Under the pieces are notes generated by a model, which did no database searches, was not told the origin of the DNA, and saw nothing but the letters and a program-made list of their open reading frames with translations. Positions 33,426 to 45,747 of a DNA stretch of 64,000 nt are shown piece by piece (position 1 is the first letter of the stretch; the number at the start of each line of letters is the position of its first letter). The translations under genes and the position numbers were made by a program. The DNA is taken from contig NC_058137.1 in NCBI RefSeq assembly GCF_011075055.1, positions 27,079,463-27,143,462 on the forward strand, read 5' to 3'. This stretch comes from Mangifera indica (Eukaryota; Streptophyta; Magnoliopsida; Sapindales; Anacardiaceae).

Positions 33426-35969
33426 CTATATTGACACAGGGTCAATAAAAAGAGAGGCAATATAATCCTTGAGGTAAGTTTGAGCTTCAGAGTAGCCATC
33501 GCCGTCCTTGTATACAACATCAATCACTCGCGAAAAATTAAGAATTCGTACAGGGAGTGGCATTGGCAAGGCTGTTGGGAGGAGAAGTTCTTCGTTTAAA
33601 TCCTTCCAGGCATCTGTAATTTGTTTTCGAAATTCCTTGTATGCTGCTTCTTCTGTTGCACCATATTGTTTCTGGAAACACTCTACGGCTGAGGCAGCAT
33701 GGCCCCTCTTTTGCTCAAACTGTATGTATAAACACACAATTGGTTAACTGCTAAATATTGGATCAGAAAAAACTTTAACTTTTTCTAAATATTGTATGTA
33801 CCGATACCTTGTGGGAGGCAATGTCATCCATGAGTCTGCAAATTACTGAGGCAGCCCTCAGGAGTTTAGGGTTGCTGACTGACCATTCAAAGGCTTCTTT
33901 GGTTGCAACATCTCCCATTCCCACAAAAGAATTTGTGGCTAACATTTGGTAGGTACTAGTAACCAATGCAACAGTCATGTACTCATCCATGGTGGGTACA
34001 TAATTTTCATGATACCATTTGGCTTCAATAAAGTAATTCCTTACTAGAGTCTTCATCTGAGAAACCATAATAATGAATACCAATTAAGCAGTCCACTTGC
34101 TTTAAATTACCCCAATTAATGGACTGGGAAAAAAAACTTACCGATTCTTTTGCATAGTGAACGCGGTATAGCTTTCCTTTGGGGGCCATTTCTGTTTCCA
34201 TTTCATGATAAATATCAAGGAGCATTGCATAAATTATTTGCATGTAATCAGGCAGTTGATCTACGGCACTTGTATTCCACCTGAAAAGGAAAATTCAAGC
34301 TTATTATAAACAAAATAATTATAGAGCAATACTATATGTACCCACTTTGGGTACACAAATGTATACACACTCATATGTGTCATCATATGATTGGTTATTG
34401 TTTTATTCTTAATTCAAAATTATCCAATCACATAATGACACATATAAATGTGTACACATTTGTGTACCCAAAGTGGGTATACATAGTTTTATTGATAATT
34501 ATATTATAATAAAATATGGATTTGGGATCATGGCTAAAGATGGGAATTTGAATAACCTTTCAACTGCCGAGGTAAAAAGCTCAAGTTCATCGACTGTGCC
34601 ATAGACATCATAGGTGTCATCGATAACGGAAGTTGTGGCAGTCACTTTGGTTAAAAGCCTTCTAGCCAACTCATATTCAGGCTCGAAATATACTCCCACT
34701 ATCCAGAAGTACAACTCAACCACTCTATCTCTCACATATGGTAGCTTGCTGGCAAGGCCTAAATCCTTCCACCACCTACGTGACACAACTCATTTTAATC
34801 ATAAAATAGTCCATGCACAGCCTAGCTAGCGAGAGATTAATGGTGGTTTTTATATATGACTTACTGGTAAATTCCACTGAGTTCTTTCTGGTACTGCTTT
34901 TGTAATGAATTAAAATCTAACTTGGCAAAGGTTAACAGAACTTCATTGTGCGAAGGTTCTTCTTGATAGATAGTCATGCAATGCCTTGCCTCTGGTCTTG
35001 GTAAACCCCTGCGCAGAGGTCGATTTAAGGCATGCTTAACTTGAGCTGCAAGTGGAGTGCTTAATTTGGCCGCCATGGACTCAAGGTGGGTAGTAGAGAA
35101 AAGAAGCGCTTCATCTAGTATAGTTTCTCCGTGCACCCTTAAATGCGTAGCTTCATACAAGCTTAACATTCCTCGAATGTCTTCCTCAAGAAAAGCCCCG
35201 AAGTTCCCATTATTGTCCTTGAACTTGTTGAATACATCTGCAGACACATATCACAATTAGACAGCGTACACTAAAGCTGAAGAAGAAAGGGACAAGGAGA
35301 AAGAACATATACCGCAGGAGATTCTGTAGCCTTGTTGTCTAAGTAATCGAAATTCAAGAGAGATAAAGTATAAGTCGTCGTTGTCATCTCTGAAATTAAT
35401 GTGTTGGTGATGCTGATAGATTTGATCTAACACTTGATCAATCTCGGTCTCAAAATGGTAGGATACACCTAACCGCTGGATTGCATCAATCAACTCAAGT
35501 TTCTGTGCTGGCTTATTCACTTCTGCTAATAACATTTTTTTAATCTCGTGCTTCAGTTTTTGTTGTTTTTCCCAATCATCGCTTTCCTACACAACCTCAT
35601 GCAGAAAAAAAGGTCATTAGCAAAAATATACATGTAGGATTATTTACATGCATATATATAGGAGAAACAAACTACTATATATTAAAAAATATGGTACGAG
35701 AATTGGCTTATGTATGGTAAAGAGGAAAACCAGTGGCCCAGGTAACACTTATTGTGTAACATTTATTAAAAAACTTTGTAAAGAAACTGTCACAAGCAAG
35801 TTCAAGTTGAATTGAGAGAAATTACTAAGCAGTATTTTACCACAGAGTTACTAGCATAATAGAGGAAACGATCCCCCCAAATGCTAGGATGAAAATTTGC
35901 TGAGCGACGATTTCTGTCTTCCTTGGCAACTTTCATTGAAGTAGGAAGCGCTGAAACTTGAAGAGACAT
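33426..35969 (-). CDS. TPS-C, sesquiterpene synthase (TPS-a clade)
   Basis: Seven exons, predicted 558 aa: 35969-35841, 35586-35313, 35237-34865, 34775-34557, 34280-34142, 34056-33808 and 33719-33426. Every border lies exactly 11142 bp from its TPS-B counterpart, so not one net indel separates the genes. Exons 2-7 encode the same protein as TPS-B; exon 1 differs at two residues (K15 and R18, in [11 protein letters not shown]). The motifs RR-x8-W, RDR, DDTYD and DD-x2-S-x3-E are all intact. It should have the same product as TPS-B. What differs is the surroundings: the promoter is replaced by unrelated DNA a few bases upstream of the TATA box, and the 3' flank is shortened by 259 bp, so expression may differ. 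Confidence 0.92.
34323..34494. mobile_element. MITE in intron 4 of TPS-C
   Basis: The same 172 bp element with the same ataattat duplication as at 23181-23352, at the same intron position. The two copies descend from one insertion event, carried over by duplication or conversion. Confidence 0.85.
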
Positions 35970-36044
35970 GACGAATTTCTGGTAGAGAACAACTAGACAA
36001 TTTATGTTTGTGAATTTGAGTTTAAGAATGGCTTCAGGCTCGTG

Positions 36045-36054
36045 TATTATATAG
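36045..36054 (-). promoter_or_regulatory. TATA box of TPS-C
   Basis: The minus strand reads CTATATAATA about 76 bp upstream of the start codon, aligned with CTATAAATA in TPS-A. A few bases further upstream the shared promoter ends. Confidence 0.6.
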
Positions 36055-36056
36055 AG

Positions 36057-37837
36057 ATAGAACAAGGCCGATAGAACAAGGCCGATAAAGAATGTGATAA
36101 TCCCTAAATGAGGGAGGCTTAGGCTCACGACTTATTGGTAAAATATCAAATTCAATATGATAACTCTAAAGAGATAGTTTGATATGATGGGCATATAGAA
36201 CTACTTTATTCTTAATTCAAAATTATTCAATCATATGATAACTCAAAATTAGATGCAGAAGTTTTATTGAAAATATGGATTGAAACTCTCTTAAATCAAT
36301 AGGTATATGTTACTCTTAACAGATAATTTGAGTGATAAAAAATATGAGAATCTCCAGATGAGGGAAGCTTAGATTCAAGACTCATCGATATATGATTTAG
36401 TAATTATGAAATTAATCATTGGTTTAATGTAGTCAATTCAACTACGAAGAGACAGTTGGGTATGAGCCAAATCCAGTTGTATTATCCACAAAGACCAAAC
36501 CAAGCAAGGAATAATTTATTAACTTATTGTGACAACATGAAAGCCAAAACATAATTAATTCTTTCTGGTTAATTTCCTGGAAGCTGCACGTTGAAGAGAA
36601 TACAAAAAGAACTTGGTTTTCCATAATAAATTAAAAGAAAGAGTACAAAGGTTGGGAGGTTGAGATTCTTTTGCAATGACCTCGACACCTTTGGCTCCTC
36701 TTGCCGCCCGGAATGTCAGTCTCTTCGTCAACTAAGCTTGCAATATTCAGTCTCCCTATTCCATATTTTGAATTCCAATATTGTAATTTTCCCGATCTAT
36801 GCATATCTATGAAACACGGAAATGAAAGCATAAGGACAGAGTTGCGAAAACACATTTTATCAAAAATATAAGAACAAAAAGTGAGAAAATATATAAATAT
36901 AAAAAAATATAATTTTTTTTTTCTGTAAATACTAAATTTTGTAAAGAATTCAATAACATATATTTATTTAAAAAGATATAACTTTTTAACAACAATAAGG
37001 TATGTATCCAATCAATTTAATATATTAACTGATAATGAAACAAATAGAGTATATCAAATCTAACGAAATCAATTTTTTGAATATTGACAAAGAGGAAGCA
37101 ATTTATAAAAATAATTTAATTAATTAATTTTATAATTTAATAATATCAAAAAACCTAAAATTATTAGAATAAAAATATTATAAATTTACACAAAACAAAT
37201 GTTAACACATGTTAGTTTAATCAAACTAATACTAATTTTTACTAATAATAATTTTTTCAAAGTATTTAAGTAAAATAATATTTAATATATTTTTATTAAT
37301 ATCAATCAAATATAATAATTATTTATATGATTTATACCTAAAAATCTTTTAAATACCCTTATATTTGTGTTAATATAATCAAATGCATCCAAAGAGAAAT
37401 GTTTTTAATTTGTATGTCCAAACATAATTGGGGTTTAGCTTTATTTACCATTGGGCAAAGGACAATTTCCCACCCAAGTTTTAGTTCAAACTTAAAAATA
37501 CACTCATAACAGATAAAAAACTTAAACACTCACAAATTTCTAACCTACCATTAAATACAAAAGTAAAACTTTTATTTAACAATAATATTAAAAAATATAT
37601 AATTTTATCTTATGAGAGAAAGATCTTTTTTTTTTTCTCAAAAGAGGGTATATACTTTTTTTTAACATTAAACGATATAAATAAACATAAAACATCTTTA
37701 AATATTTTTATAAAACATATGTAATATTATCCACATCCAAAAGACATCAATATTCAATTAGAACCTAGTCACTCGGTCCTCAAATTTTTGTCAAGCTACT
37801 ACAACAAGAGGTCAATTAAAATATATATATATATAGT
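36057..37837. other. DNA unique to the TPS-C promoter side
   Basis: About 1.8 kb that replaces or separates the promoter block shared with TPS-A and TPS-B, which resumes at 37838. It opens with a direct duplication of 'atagaacaaggccg' (36056 and 36070). A unit with 'gagggaggcttaggctcacg' (36110) recurs in diverged form at 36360 as 'gagggaagcttagattcaag'. It contains an orphan 3' exon (minus, 36631-36806), a truncated Mutator-like MITE end (about 37454-37600, 'aaaggacaatttcccaccc'), and a spacer-type piece at 37610-37670. No element borders enclosing the whole were found. Confidence 0.6.
36631..36806 (-). pseudogene. Orphan 3'-terminal exon, gene unknown
   Basis: On the minus strand a good acceptor (tccgtgtttcatag, ending 36807) opens a frame of about 58 codons, beginning MHRSGKLQYWNSKYGIGRLN and ending in TAA at 36631. 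It is less AT-rich than its surroundings and reads like coding sequence, with a basic, cysteine-containing tail (KRSQRCRGHCKR). I do not recognise the family. Upstream (36807-37000) is intron-like AT-rich DNA, but no further exon is visible before unrelated repeats. It may be the last exon of a gene caught up in the rearrangement upstream of TPS-C. Confidence 0.45.
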
Positions 37838-40339
37838 TGATATTAAATTGTATATTTAATATTATTTTGTTACTTATATAGTTGATCTTGATATTTTAGT
37901 TTTAAATTTCTCCTAGGTTTTGATATTAGGTGTTATTATGATTTAAGGTTTGACATTTAAGTGTTTAATTTGACTGCATGTCAGTCTGTATGTGTAACTA
38001 TTTTGTATTTCATTCCTACGAAGGTCAAGTTGTTTTCTCAAATTTAGAAAAATGTGAAAGACAATTTCATAGTTCATTTCATTTTGTATTTTGAAAATAA
38101 AAAATATTGTTTTAAATAATTTTTGTTGACAAATAAAAATAGGGATTAGAACCGAAAACATATTTATATTATTCACACTGTTTTCATCTCTGAAAACATT
38201 TCACCACTCATCATGAATTTTTTTCATACATAAAATATTAATTGGTTTTTTAAATAAATGAACATGCATATGATTTTTTTATATAAGATCACAGTTAAAA
38301 ACCTAAAAAAACTGATACAAAAATAAAGATATTAATCTAAATACAAAGTTTCGATGTTTTTTATCAAAATAATTTCTTGTAATTCAGTTGGTGAATTATG
38401 TTTTAAGATCCTATTTTCTCCATTTTAATAAAACTTTATATATTTCATTATTTTCATTTGCAAAAGTGATCTCAAATGTCTTATTAAATTCTGAAAATAT
38501 ATGCAAAATTTTTAATATAAAAGAATTTAGTAAAACAATATGGAATTGCATTTTTATCTGTCTATGTTGATTTTTGTTATTTTGTTGCTCATATATATTT
38601 ATCATTTAAGGGTGTTTTTATAGAATGGTTTTTATATTATTGGAAGAATTAAAATATTTTACTTGGAATAAGGAAGATCTTTTGAAGTATCTTTTGACTT
38701 TTACTTCCCATCAACTGTGAACCTTATTAATGAATTCGATGAACTTAACTTATAAAAGATTGAAAAATATTTCCAACTACAAAAAAAAATTTTTACAGAT
38801 ATGCTAGAAGATAAAGACGTGGTTGTATATCGAAGAATCACTAATCACCAATTCAGATAACGAATGTCACACAATTGGTTTGGGGTGACACGAACCGAAC
38901 TGGATTTAAATATACGTTGATTTAAATTTAATTTTAATAAAAAATAATTTAATTTGAGTTTACCAACCCAACATTAATTTATTTTAATCGAATAAAAATA
39001 ATTTAATTTGAATTGATTTAAATTTATAGTATAAAAACTTTATATTATATAACTCGAATATGTAATTTAAATTCATTGGTAAAACACGTTTATTATTATT
39101 GAAACACATTAAATATTATTATATGATTTTTTATACTTTAATTTGCAAAGGGGTTTTTGATTTTTTCTAAAGAAATTATTCGATAATGCCTCGTGTTAAT
39201 TAGGCTGATTATTATATTGCATACTTTTTCAAATTAGAATTCAACAAAATCGAACCAAACCAACTTTTAACTTAGAGCCAACTTGGTCGAGTAAACTAAC
39301 TTTTAATTTGGGGCCAACTTTCTAGTCCAATAATTTTTTGGCCTATCCATTTTTAGCAAACTTTATCAAGTATAGTAATAATTTATACTCAATAATAATC
39401 AAAAAGTAATCTATTCTTAAAATAATAGAATAAGAGAAAATAAAAGTAGTGTATTTAAAAAAATGAAAAATTTAAAGAGATGCCCAACTTTAAATAAATA
39501 TTTTAAACCCCTTCCATGTGTGTGTCGGGGGACTGAAATTTAAATTTCATGCATTCATAAATTTTGAATAAGAATTTCATTTAGAATGTTATTTCAACAA
39601 AAAAATCCAAAAAAAGAGAAGACATAGTGCATCAACTTTAGATTTTTTAAATATAAATCAAGCTACAAATCTAACAACATTTTTGAATTATGATTTGCTT
39701 TTACAAACTTTAATCATCTTCAAAAAAATATTAATTATGTCACAAAATTTTTGAATTAAGGGGTAATCTCAATAGTAAGTCCTAGGAATATGCATAATTT
39801 AATTTAAATTATAAAATTAAATCAAATTATTTAAAAATTATGATTTGATTTACAAAATAGTTTGGTTTAAATTAATAATTTTTTAAAAATAATTTTTAAT
39901 TTATATTATAATTTGAGTGATTTTCAAACTGAACTAAACTGTAAATTGTTCTTTTTAAAATACATATATATAATTATATTTTTAAAAAATTATTTAATAA
40001 ACAATTAGATACATGTTTTTTTTATATTTATTTTATCAATTTTTTACATGTATACTGTGTATATATTTCGAATTATTTTATATTTATATTATATTTTAGA
40101 AAATTATAATTTTATTAATTTTATTTGATTTTAATAAATTCAAACTACAATTCAAAACTAGATTGAATCATTTTTTTCAGTTTGATTTAATTTATTTTGA
40201 AACATAAAATAATTTAATTTAATTTAATTTAAATTTTTTTAAAACCGATTTTTCAATTTAATTATAAAAAACTCTCTAATCGGTTATTCACACCCCTAAC
40301 AAGTCCAACTCAAGTAGCTAGGATCACTGCTAGGCATAG
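37838..40339. repeat. TPS upstream block and spacer, TPS-C copy
   Basis: The part 37838-38280 matches the TPS-A upstream DNA (16520-16960). The part 38346-39220 matches 25328-26220 near TPS-B. The part 39430-40339 matches 26480-27399, including another copy of the GRAS 3'-flank segment with the 519 bp MITE (about 39790-40300). It ends at 'actgctaggca' directly before the second hAT element. Confidence 0.7.
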
Positions 40340-42170
40340 ACTTGGCCACAAGCCGGTTTGGCCCATGAATCAGATTGAAACCAGGCCAAATAAAATCGAA
40401 ATTGAAATCGGTAAAATCATAACCGATTTGAACCGAAATAGAAACCAGATTTTAACGATTCGATTCTGGTTTATTTAGTTTTAAATAGTAGAACCACCAG
40501 TTCATATCCAGTTCATAAACTGGCAGTTAAACCGGCGGTTCAAATCTTATGAACCGAAACTTTAAATTTTTTTTGAATTTCTTTTATTTTTTAAATTTAA
40601 AAAAAGGGCACCAATAGTCTCCTAAATTTGCAGGGGACCACTGGTTCCCTGCAAAATTTCAAAAATATTTTCCACCCCCACTTTTTTAAATTTTCCTTAT
40701 ATATATTCATTCAATCTCTCAACTCTCTCACTCAATCTTTCAAACTCTCTCATTTATTCTAATTTCTCATTCTTTCAATTCTTAATACTCTTTCAATCTT
40801 TCAATCAAATTCAATTAAATTCTTTCTTTATTTTTTATTAATTCCAATTTCTATTTATATTATACAATTCATAATTAATTGTTGAATTTATTCCTATAAT
40901 TAATTTTATTTATTATTTATTATTATTTTTCATTATCTTTCATAATTAATCATATAATTTATTTACATAATTAATTTTATTTATTATCAAAAATGGCAAG
41001 TAGTGAAAATTCTCCAGATAATAAGAGATTTGGTCAATATTCAAATATATTAAATGTGAATAAAGATCAATTTGTAGAAGATTTTTCAATACAAGAAAAT
41101 AGAAGTCAATAAATAGAGGTGAAGCAGTAACAACAACCTCAACATGTAGAGATGAAATAACACTTCCAAAAAATTCTTACCTCTAATATTTTCAAGATTC
41201 ATTTCAAGAAAATACAAAAAGAAAATGATAATTTTGAAGTTGCTTACAATTATTGTAAGCAAATTTATAAATTCAAGCAAGGAAGTGGATATGGGATGTT
41301 CAAGAGGCACTTGGAGTCGAAGCATCCAAAAAAAATTGGGCAAAATAAAGGTCAAACACAAACAACTGGGTATAGTTCTCCACATAAATCTTTATTTATT
41401 TACAATGATAATAAAAGTAAAAAAGAATTTATAAAAATGGTAGAAATAGATCATTTAGCGTTTAGTTTTGATGAAAATTTAGGTTTAATAATTATTGTAA
41501 AACTGCATTAAATCATACACATAAAACTATTCCAAAAAACACATTAAAAAAATCATTATTAAGTTTATATAAAAAACAAAAAAAAAATTAATTCAATTAT
41601 TTTCAAATTTTGATTGATATGTATCTATATGTAGTGATATTTGGAATAAGCATTGACAAGTTCACTCTTATATAGGGATAATTTGTCATTGGATAGATGA
41701 TAAATTTCAATTACAAAAAAGAATTTTAGCATTTAAGGTGTTTAATGACCAACATACAGTCAATAATATTTATAAAGTAATTAAAGGAATATTAGAAGAA
41801 TATAGATTAATTTTTAAAATTTTTCAATTTTATTTGTTAATGCAACTACAAATACTGTCTCAATTAATAATTTAACAAAAATTTGTAAGCCTAATTTAGA
41901 TGATAGGTTTTTTATTTATTTATAGAATAGCTTATTTAATTATTCAAAGAAAGAATATATCAAATATGATATTCAAAAATTGTTTGAAATCTAGCTCGTT
42001 TTTCCTAACAACAATCTTTGCTAATGATATTTATATTGATGAGCGTTTAATTATTCAAAGAAAGAATACATCAAAATTATTATTTTCAATGCAAAATTTT
42101 AATATAAAAAGAATTTCAAACAGTAAATTCCAAGATGAAGAATTTCAAACAGTAATAACAAACGTTTTGC
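40340..42170 (+). mobile_element. Internally deleted hAT element, copy 2
   Basis: Starts tagacttggccacaagccgg after gctaggca. It is the same element as at 27400, in the same target and with the same missing right end, so both derive from one insertion and one deletion that were later duplicated. It is more decayed than copy 1. Confidence 0.7.
40993..41926 (+). pseudogene. hAT transposase remnant with BED zinc finger, copy 2
   Basis: ATG at 40993 opens MASSENSPDN. The BED finger survives in part at about 41230-41330; the first cysteine of its C-x2-C pair is changed to tyrosine ('AYNYCKQIYKFKQGSG'). 'CHWIDDKFQLQKRI' is readable at about 41685. It carries the same stops as the copy at 28080, plus its own: an added stop before the core and a one-base loss near 41823 that breaks 'FDNATTN'. 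Non-functional. Confidence 0.75.
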
Positions 42171-42198
42171 CCTTTTTCTAAATAATAGAATAAGAGAA

Positions 42199-45180
42199 AA
42201 TAAAAGTAGTGTATTTAAAAAAATGCAAAATTTAAAGAGATGGCCAACTTTAAATAAATATTTTCAACCCCTTCCATGTGTGTGTTGGAAGGCTGAAATT
42301 TAACTTTCATGCATTCATAAATTTTGAAAAAGAATTTCATTTAGAATGTTATTTCAAAAAAAACAAATCCAAAAAAAGAGAAGACATAGTGCATCAACTT
42401 TAGATTTTTTAAATATAAATCAAGCTACAAATCTAACAACACCCTCCAACTTAGACTAAAATATTTATATGATTTGCTTTTTCAAACTTTAATCATCTTC
42501 AAAAAAATATTAATTATGTCACAAAATTTTCGAATTAAAGGGTAATCTCAGTAATAAGTCTTGGGAATATGCATAATTTAATTTAAATTATAAAATTAAA
42601 TCAAATTATTTAAAAATTATGATTTGATTTGTGAAATAGTTTGGTTTAAATTAATAAATTTTTTAAAAATAATTTTTAGTTTAGGTTATAATTTCAGTGA
42701 TTTTTAAACTGAACTAAACTATAAATAACATTTTTTAAAATACATATATATAATTATATTTAACAAAATTATTTAATAAACAATTAGATACATGTTTTTT
42801 TTCATATTTATTTTATCAATTTTTTACATGTATACTGTATATATATTTCATATTTATTTTATATTTATATTATGTTTTAGAAAATTATAATTTAATTAAT
42901 TTCATTTGATTTTAATAAATTCAAAATGTAATTCAAAACCAGACTAAATTATTTTTTTCAGTTTGGTTTAATTTATTTTGAAACATAAAATAATTTAATT
43001 TAATTTTTTTTAAAACTGTTTTTTCAATCTAATTTAAAAAACTCTCTAACCGGTCATTCACACCTCTAACAAGTCCAACTCAAGTAGCAAAGAGCATTGC
43101 TAGGCATAGACCTGGCCACAGACCGGTTTGGCCTATGAATTGGACTGAAACTGGCCCAGATAAAATCAGAATCGAAATCAGTAAAACTGGAACCGGTTTG
43201 AATCAGAACTGAAACCGAATTTTAATGATTCGGTTTCGGTTTATTTATTTTTAAACAGTTGAACCATCGGTTCATATCCGACTCATGAACGGGCAGTTAA
43301 ACTGGTGGTTCAAATTTTATGAACCATAACTTTTCAATTTTTTTTATTTTTAAAATTTAAAAAAGGAGCACCAATGGTCCCTACAATTCCCTGCAAAATA
43401 AATGCAGGGGACCCCCCTGCATATTTCCAAAACTTTGCAGAGGACCAAAATTTCAAAAATTTGTTTCCACCCACACTTTTTAAAATTTTTTTTAAATTTT
43501 CTTTATATATATCCATTCAATCTCTCAACTCTCCCACTCAATCTTTCAAACTCTCTCATTTATTTTTATTTCTTATTCTTTCAATTCTTATGAGAGAGAT
43601 CATTTTTTTTTTTTTTCAAAATGAGGATATATACTTTTTCAAATTAAAACCAAATCAAGTCAAACTAATTTTCAATTTGGAGCCAACTGGATTCAGTCCA
43701 GCACTAGATTTGGCTAATTTCAATTGTAACTATTTTTTTTTTTAATGAAAACACTTTTAAATCTCAACAAAACTCTTTTTTTATCGTCATTTATCTTTAC
43801 ATTGACTTCATCTTCACATAATCCAACTGATTTTATAAAACATTTTCAAAAAATATCACTTTTAGGAGTCATTTGGTTCAAAAGATTAAAATATTACTCT
43901 AATAATTTATCATTTATTAGATACATTACTTTGATTTGTAAGTAATAAAAAATTTTGATAATCTTCTATTAGTAATCGTGATGTGGTAGGTAATATAAAA
44001 AGTAATATGATTATCACATTCATTTAGATATTAAAAGATTATCAAGATAATCTTAATTTTATTATAACTATATATTTATTTATTAATTTTTTAAGACAAA
44101 AATAATTTTATTTTTAATTAATGTAATAAATAACATAAAAAAATATTTTAGAATAATTATACTCAAGGACATTTAAGTAAAATAATATACTAGTAATAAT
44201 TTATTACCTAAAATAATATACTAATAATATTTTATTATCTCTAATTAAATACAATAATTATTTATACGTAATTTAAGCATACAAATAATGTGATATCTTA
44301 TAATTAGATGTTATTTTATTTTTAATTTAAAATAAAATTATATATAAAAAATATGTATATACGTAGTTTTATTGTAATATAAAATATTACTAATTTAGTC
44401 AAGAGCATAGAATGTGTTTAGATTTTTTTTTTTTTTTGATATGTAAGTTGTTTAAATTAAGTTTTAAACAAAAAATATTGTGAAAAATTGTATAATTTAG
44501 AAATCGAACCATTGAATTACATTATGCCATTGATTTTATTTATTGAAGTTATATACATAATTTTATTGACAAGAGAAACTTAAAATTAATTGGTATTTGT
44601 TTGGGCAAACATTGCTTTAAACTTGGAGGAGGAAACTCTACTTTCAAACTAAATTCGCCTATATATGATCTATTATGGACTTACTTAAGTGACCTGACCT
44701 GACCCGACGCTAATCAGAAGGGTGATTTTGTAATTTATCATTTCTACAAAATTATGAATAACAGTAATTGAAGTTTTATTTCTACTTCTTTAAAAGTCAT
44801 TTTGTTCAGAAATTCCTTTATTTTGTGTTAAATATTTAAAACTGAACCTATCAAAGTTCAATAAAACAGTAAGATTTACTTCCACTATAAATAAATAAAT
44901 TTCTGTTAGGCATTGATTGGTAAATAATGATAGATAGAGCTACGAAGGTTCTTCTTGGCAAAAATCGTACATCTGTCCGGGCCTTCCTTCTCCCTTTCGT
45001 GTATTTATTTTCTAGTCAAAACTTGAAATTCGGTCAAATATATGGATTTCACCTTAAAAAAAATTTTAAAAAAAAAAGTAGACTTTTTTAAATACAAATC
45101 AAACAACGCCCTACAATTTTGACTAAAATATTTACATGATTTTCTTTTTCAAACTTTAATCATCTCTCAGAAAGATATTA
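42199..45180. repeat. Spacer block beta, copy 3
   Basis: Matches 18136-21105 and 29276-33160. It includes another GRAS 3'-flank segment (42480-43105) and a hAT left end (43106, tagacctggccacagaccgg). Unlike the other two copies it does not lead into a TPS 3' end but continues into the DNA downstream of the GRAS gene. Open frames here (for example 43374-43745) have no domain and lie in low-complexity DNA. Confidence 0.75.
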
Positions 45181-45228
45181 ATTATTTCACAAAATTTTCA
45201 AATTAAGGGTAAAACTAGTAGTAAGTCT

Positions 45229-45747
45229 TAGGAGTATATATAATCCAATTTAAATAATAAAATTATATTAAATTATTTAAAAATTATGATTTGATTTATA
45301 AAATAGTTTAGTTTAAATTGATGATTTTTTTAAAAACAATTTTTAGTTTGAGTTATGATTTGACTGATTTTTAAACTGAATTAAACTATAAATCGTATTT
45401 TTTAAAAATACATATATATAATTATATTTGACAAAATTATTTAATAAACAATTAGATATACAATTTTTTTATATTTATTTTATCAACTCTTTTACATGTA
45501 TATTATGTATATATTTTGTATTTATTTTATATATTTATATTATATTTTAAAAAATTATAATTTAATTAATTTTATTTGATTTTAATATGTTTAAACTGTA
45601 ATTCAAAATCAGATTAAACCGTATTTTTTTTAATTTGATTTAATTTATTTTAAAACATAAAATAATTTAATTTGATTTAAAATTTGTCTGAACCTTTTTT
45701 GTTAATTTAATTTAAAAACACTTTCAAACCGGTCATTCACACCCCTA
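45229..45747. mobile_element. hAT-type MITE 3' of GRAS, 519 bp
   Basis: The ends are 'taggagtatatata' and 'ggtcattcacacccc', the latter an inverted form of the common plant terminus tagGGGTGTGaat. The 8 bp flanks gtaagtct and gcaagtcc match at 6 of 8. It is AT-rich and non-coding. Copies of this element together with its flanks occur at 7229, 18410, 26840, 29640, 39790 and 42570, always as part of the larger duplicated segment. Confidence 0.6.

Noticed and set aside
13704..35969. Plastid-targeted monoterpene synthases
   Set aside because: The RR-x8-W motif begins at residue 21, leaving no room for a transit peptide, and the sequence fits TPS-a.
43374..43945. Overlapping frames of 123 and 66 codons
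   Set aside because: Low-complexity Leu/Phe/Ser translations of a CT-rich hAT-derived leader that recurs at 19010, 27780 and 40700 without frame conservation.
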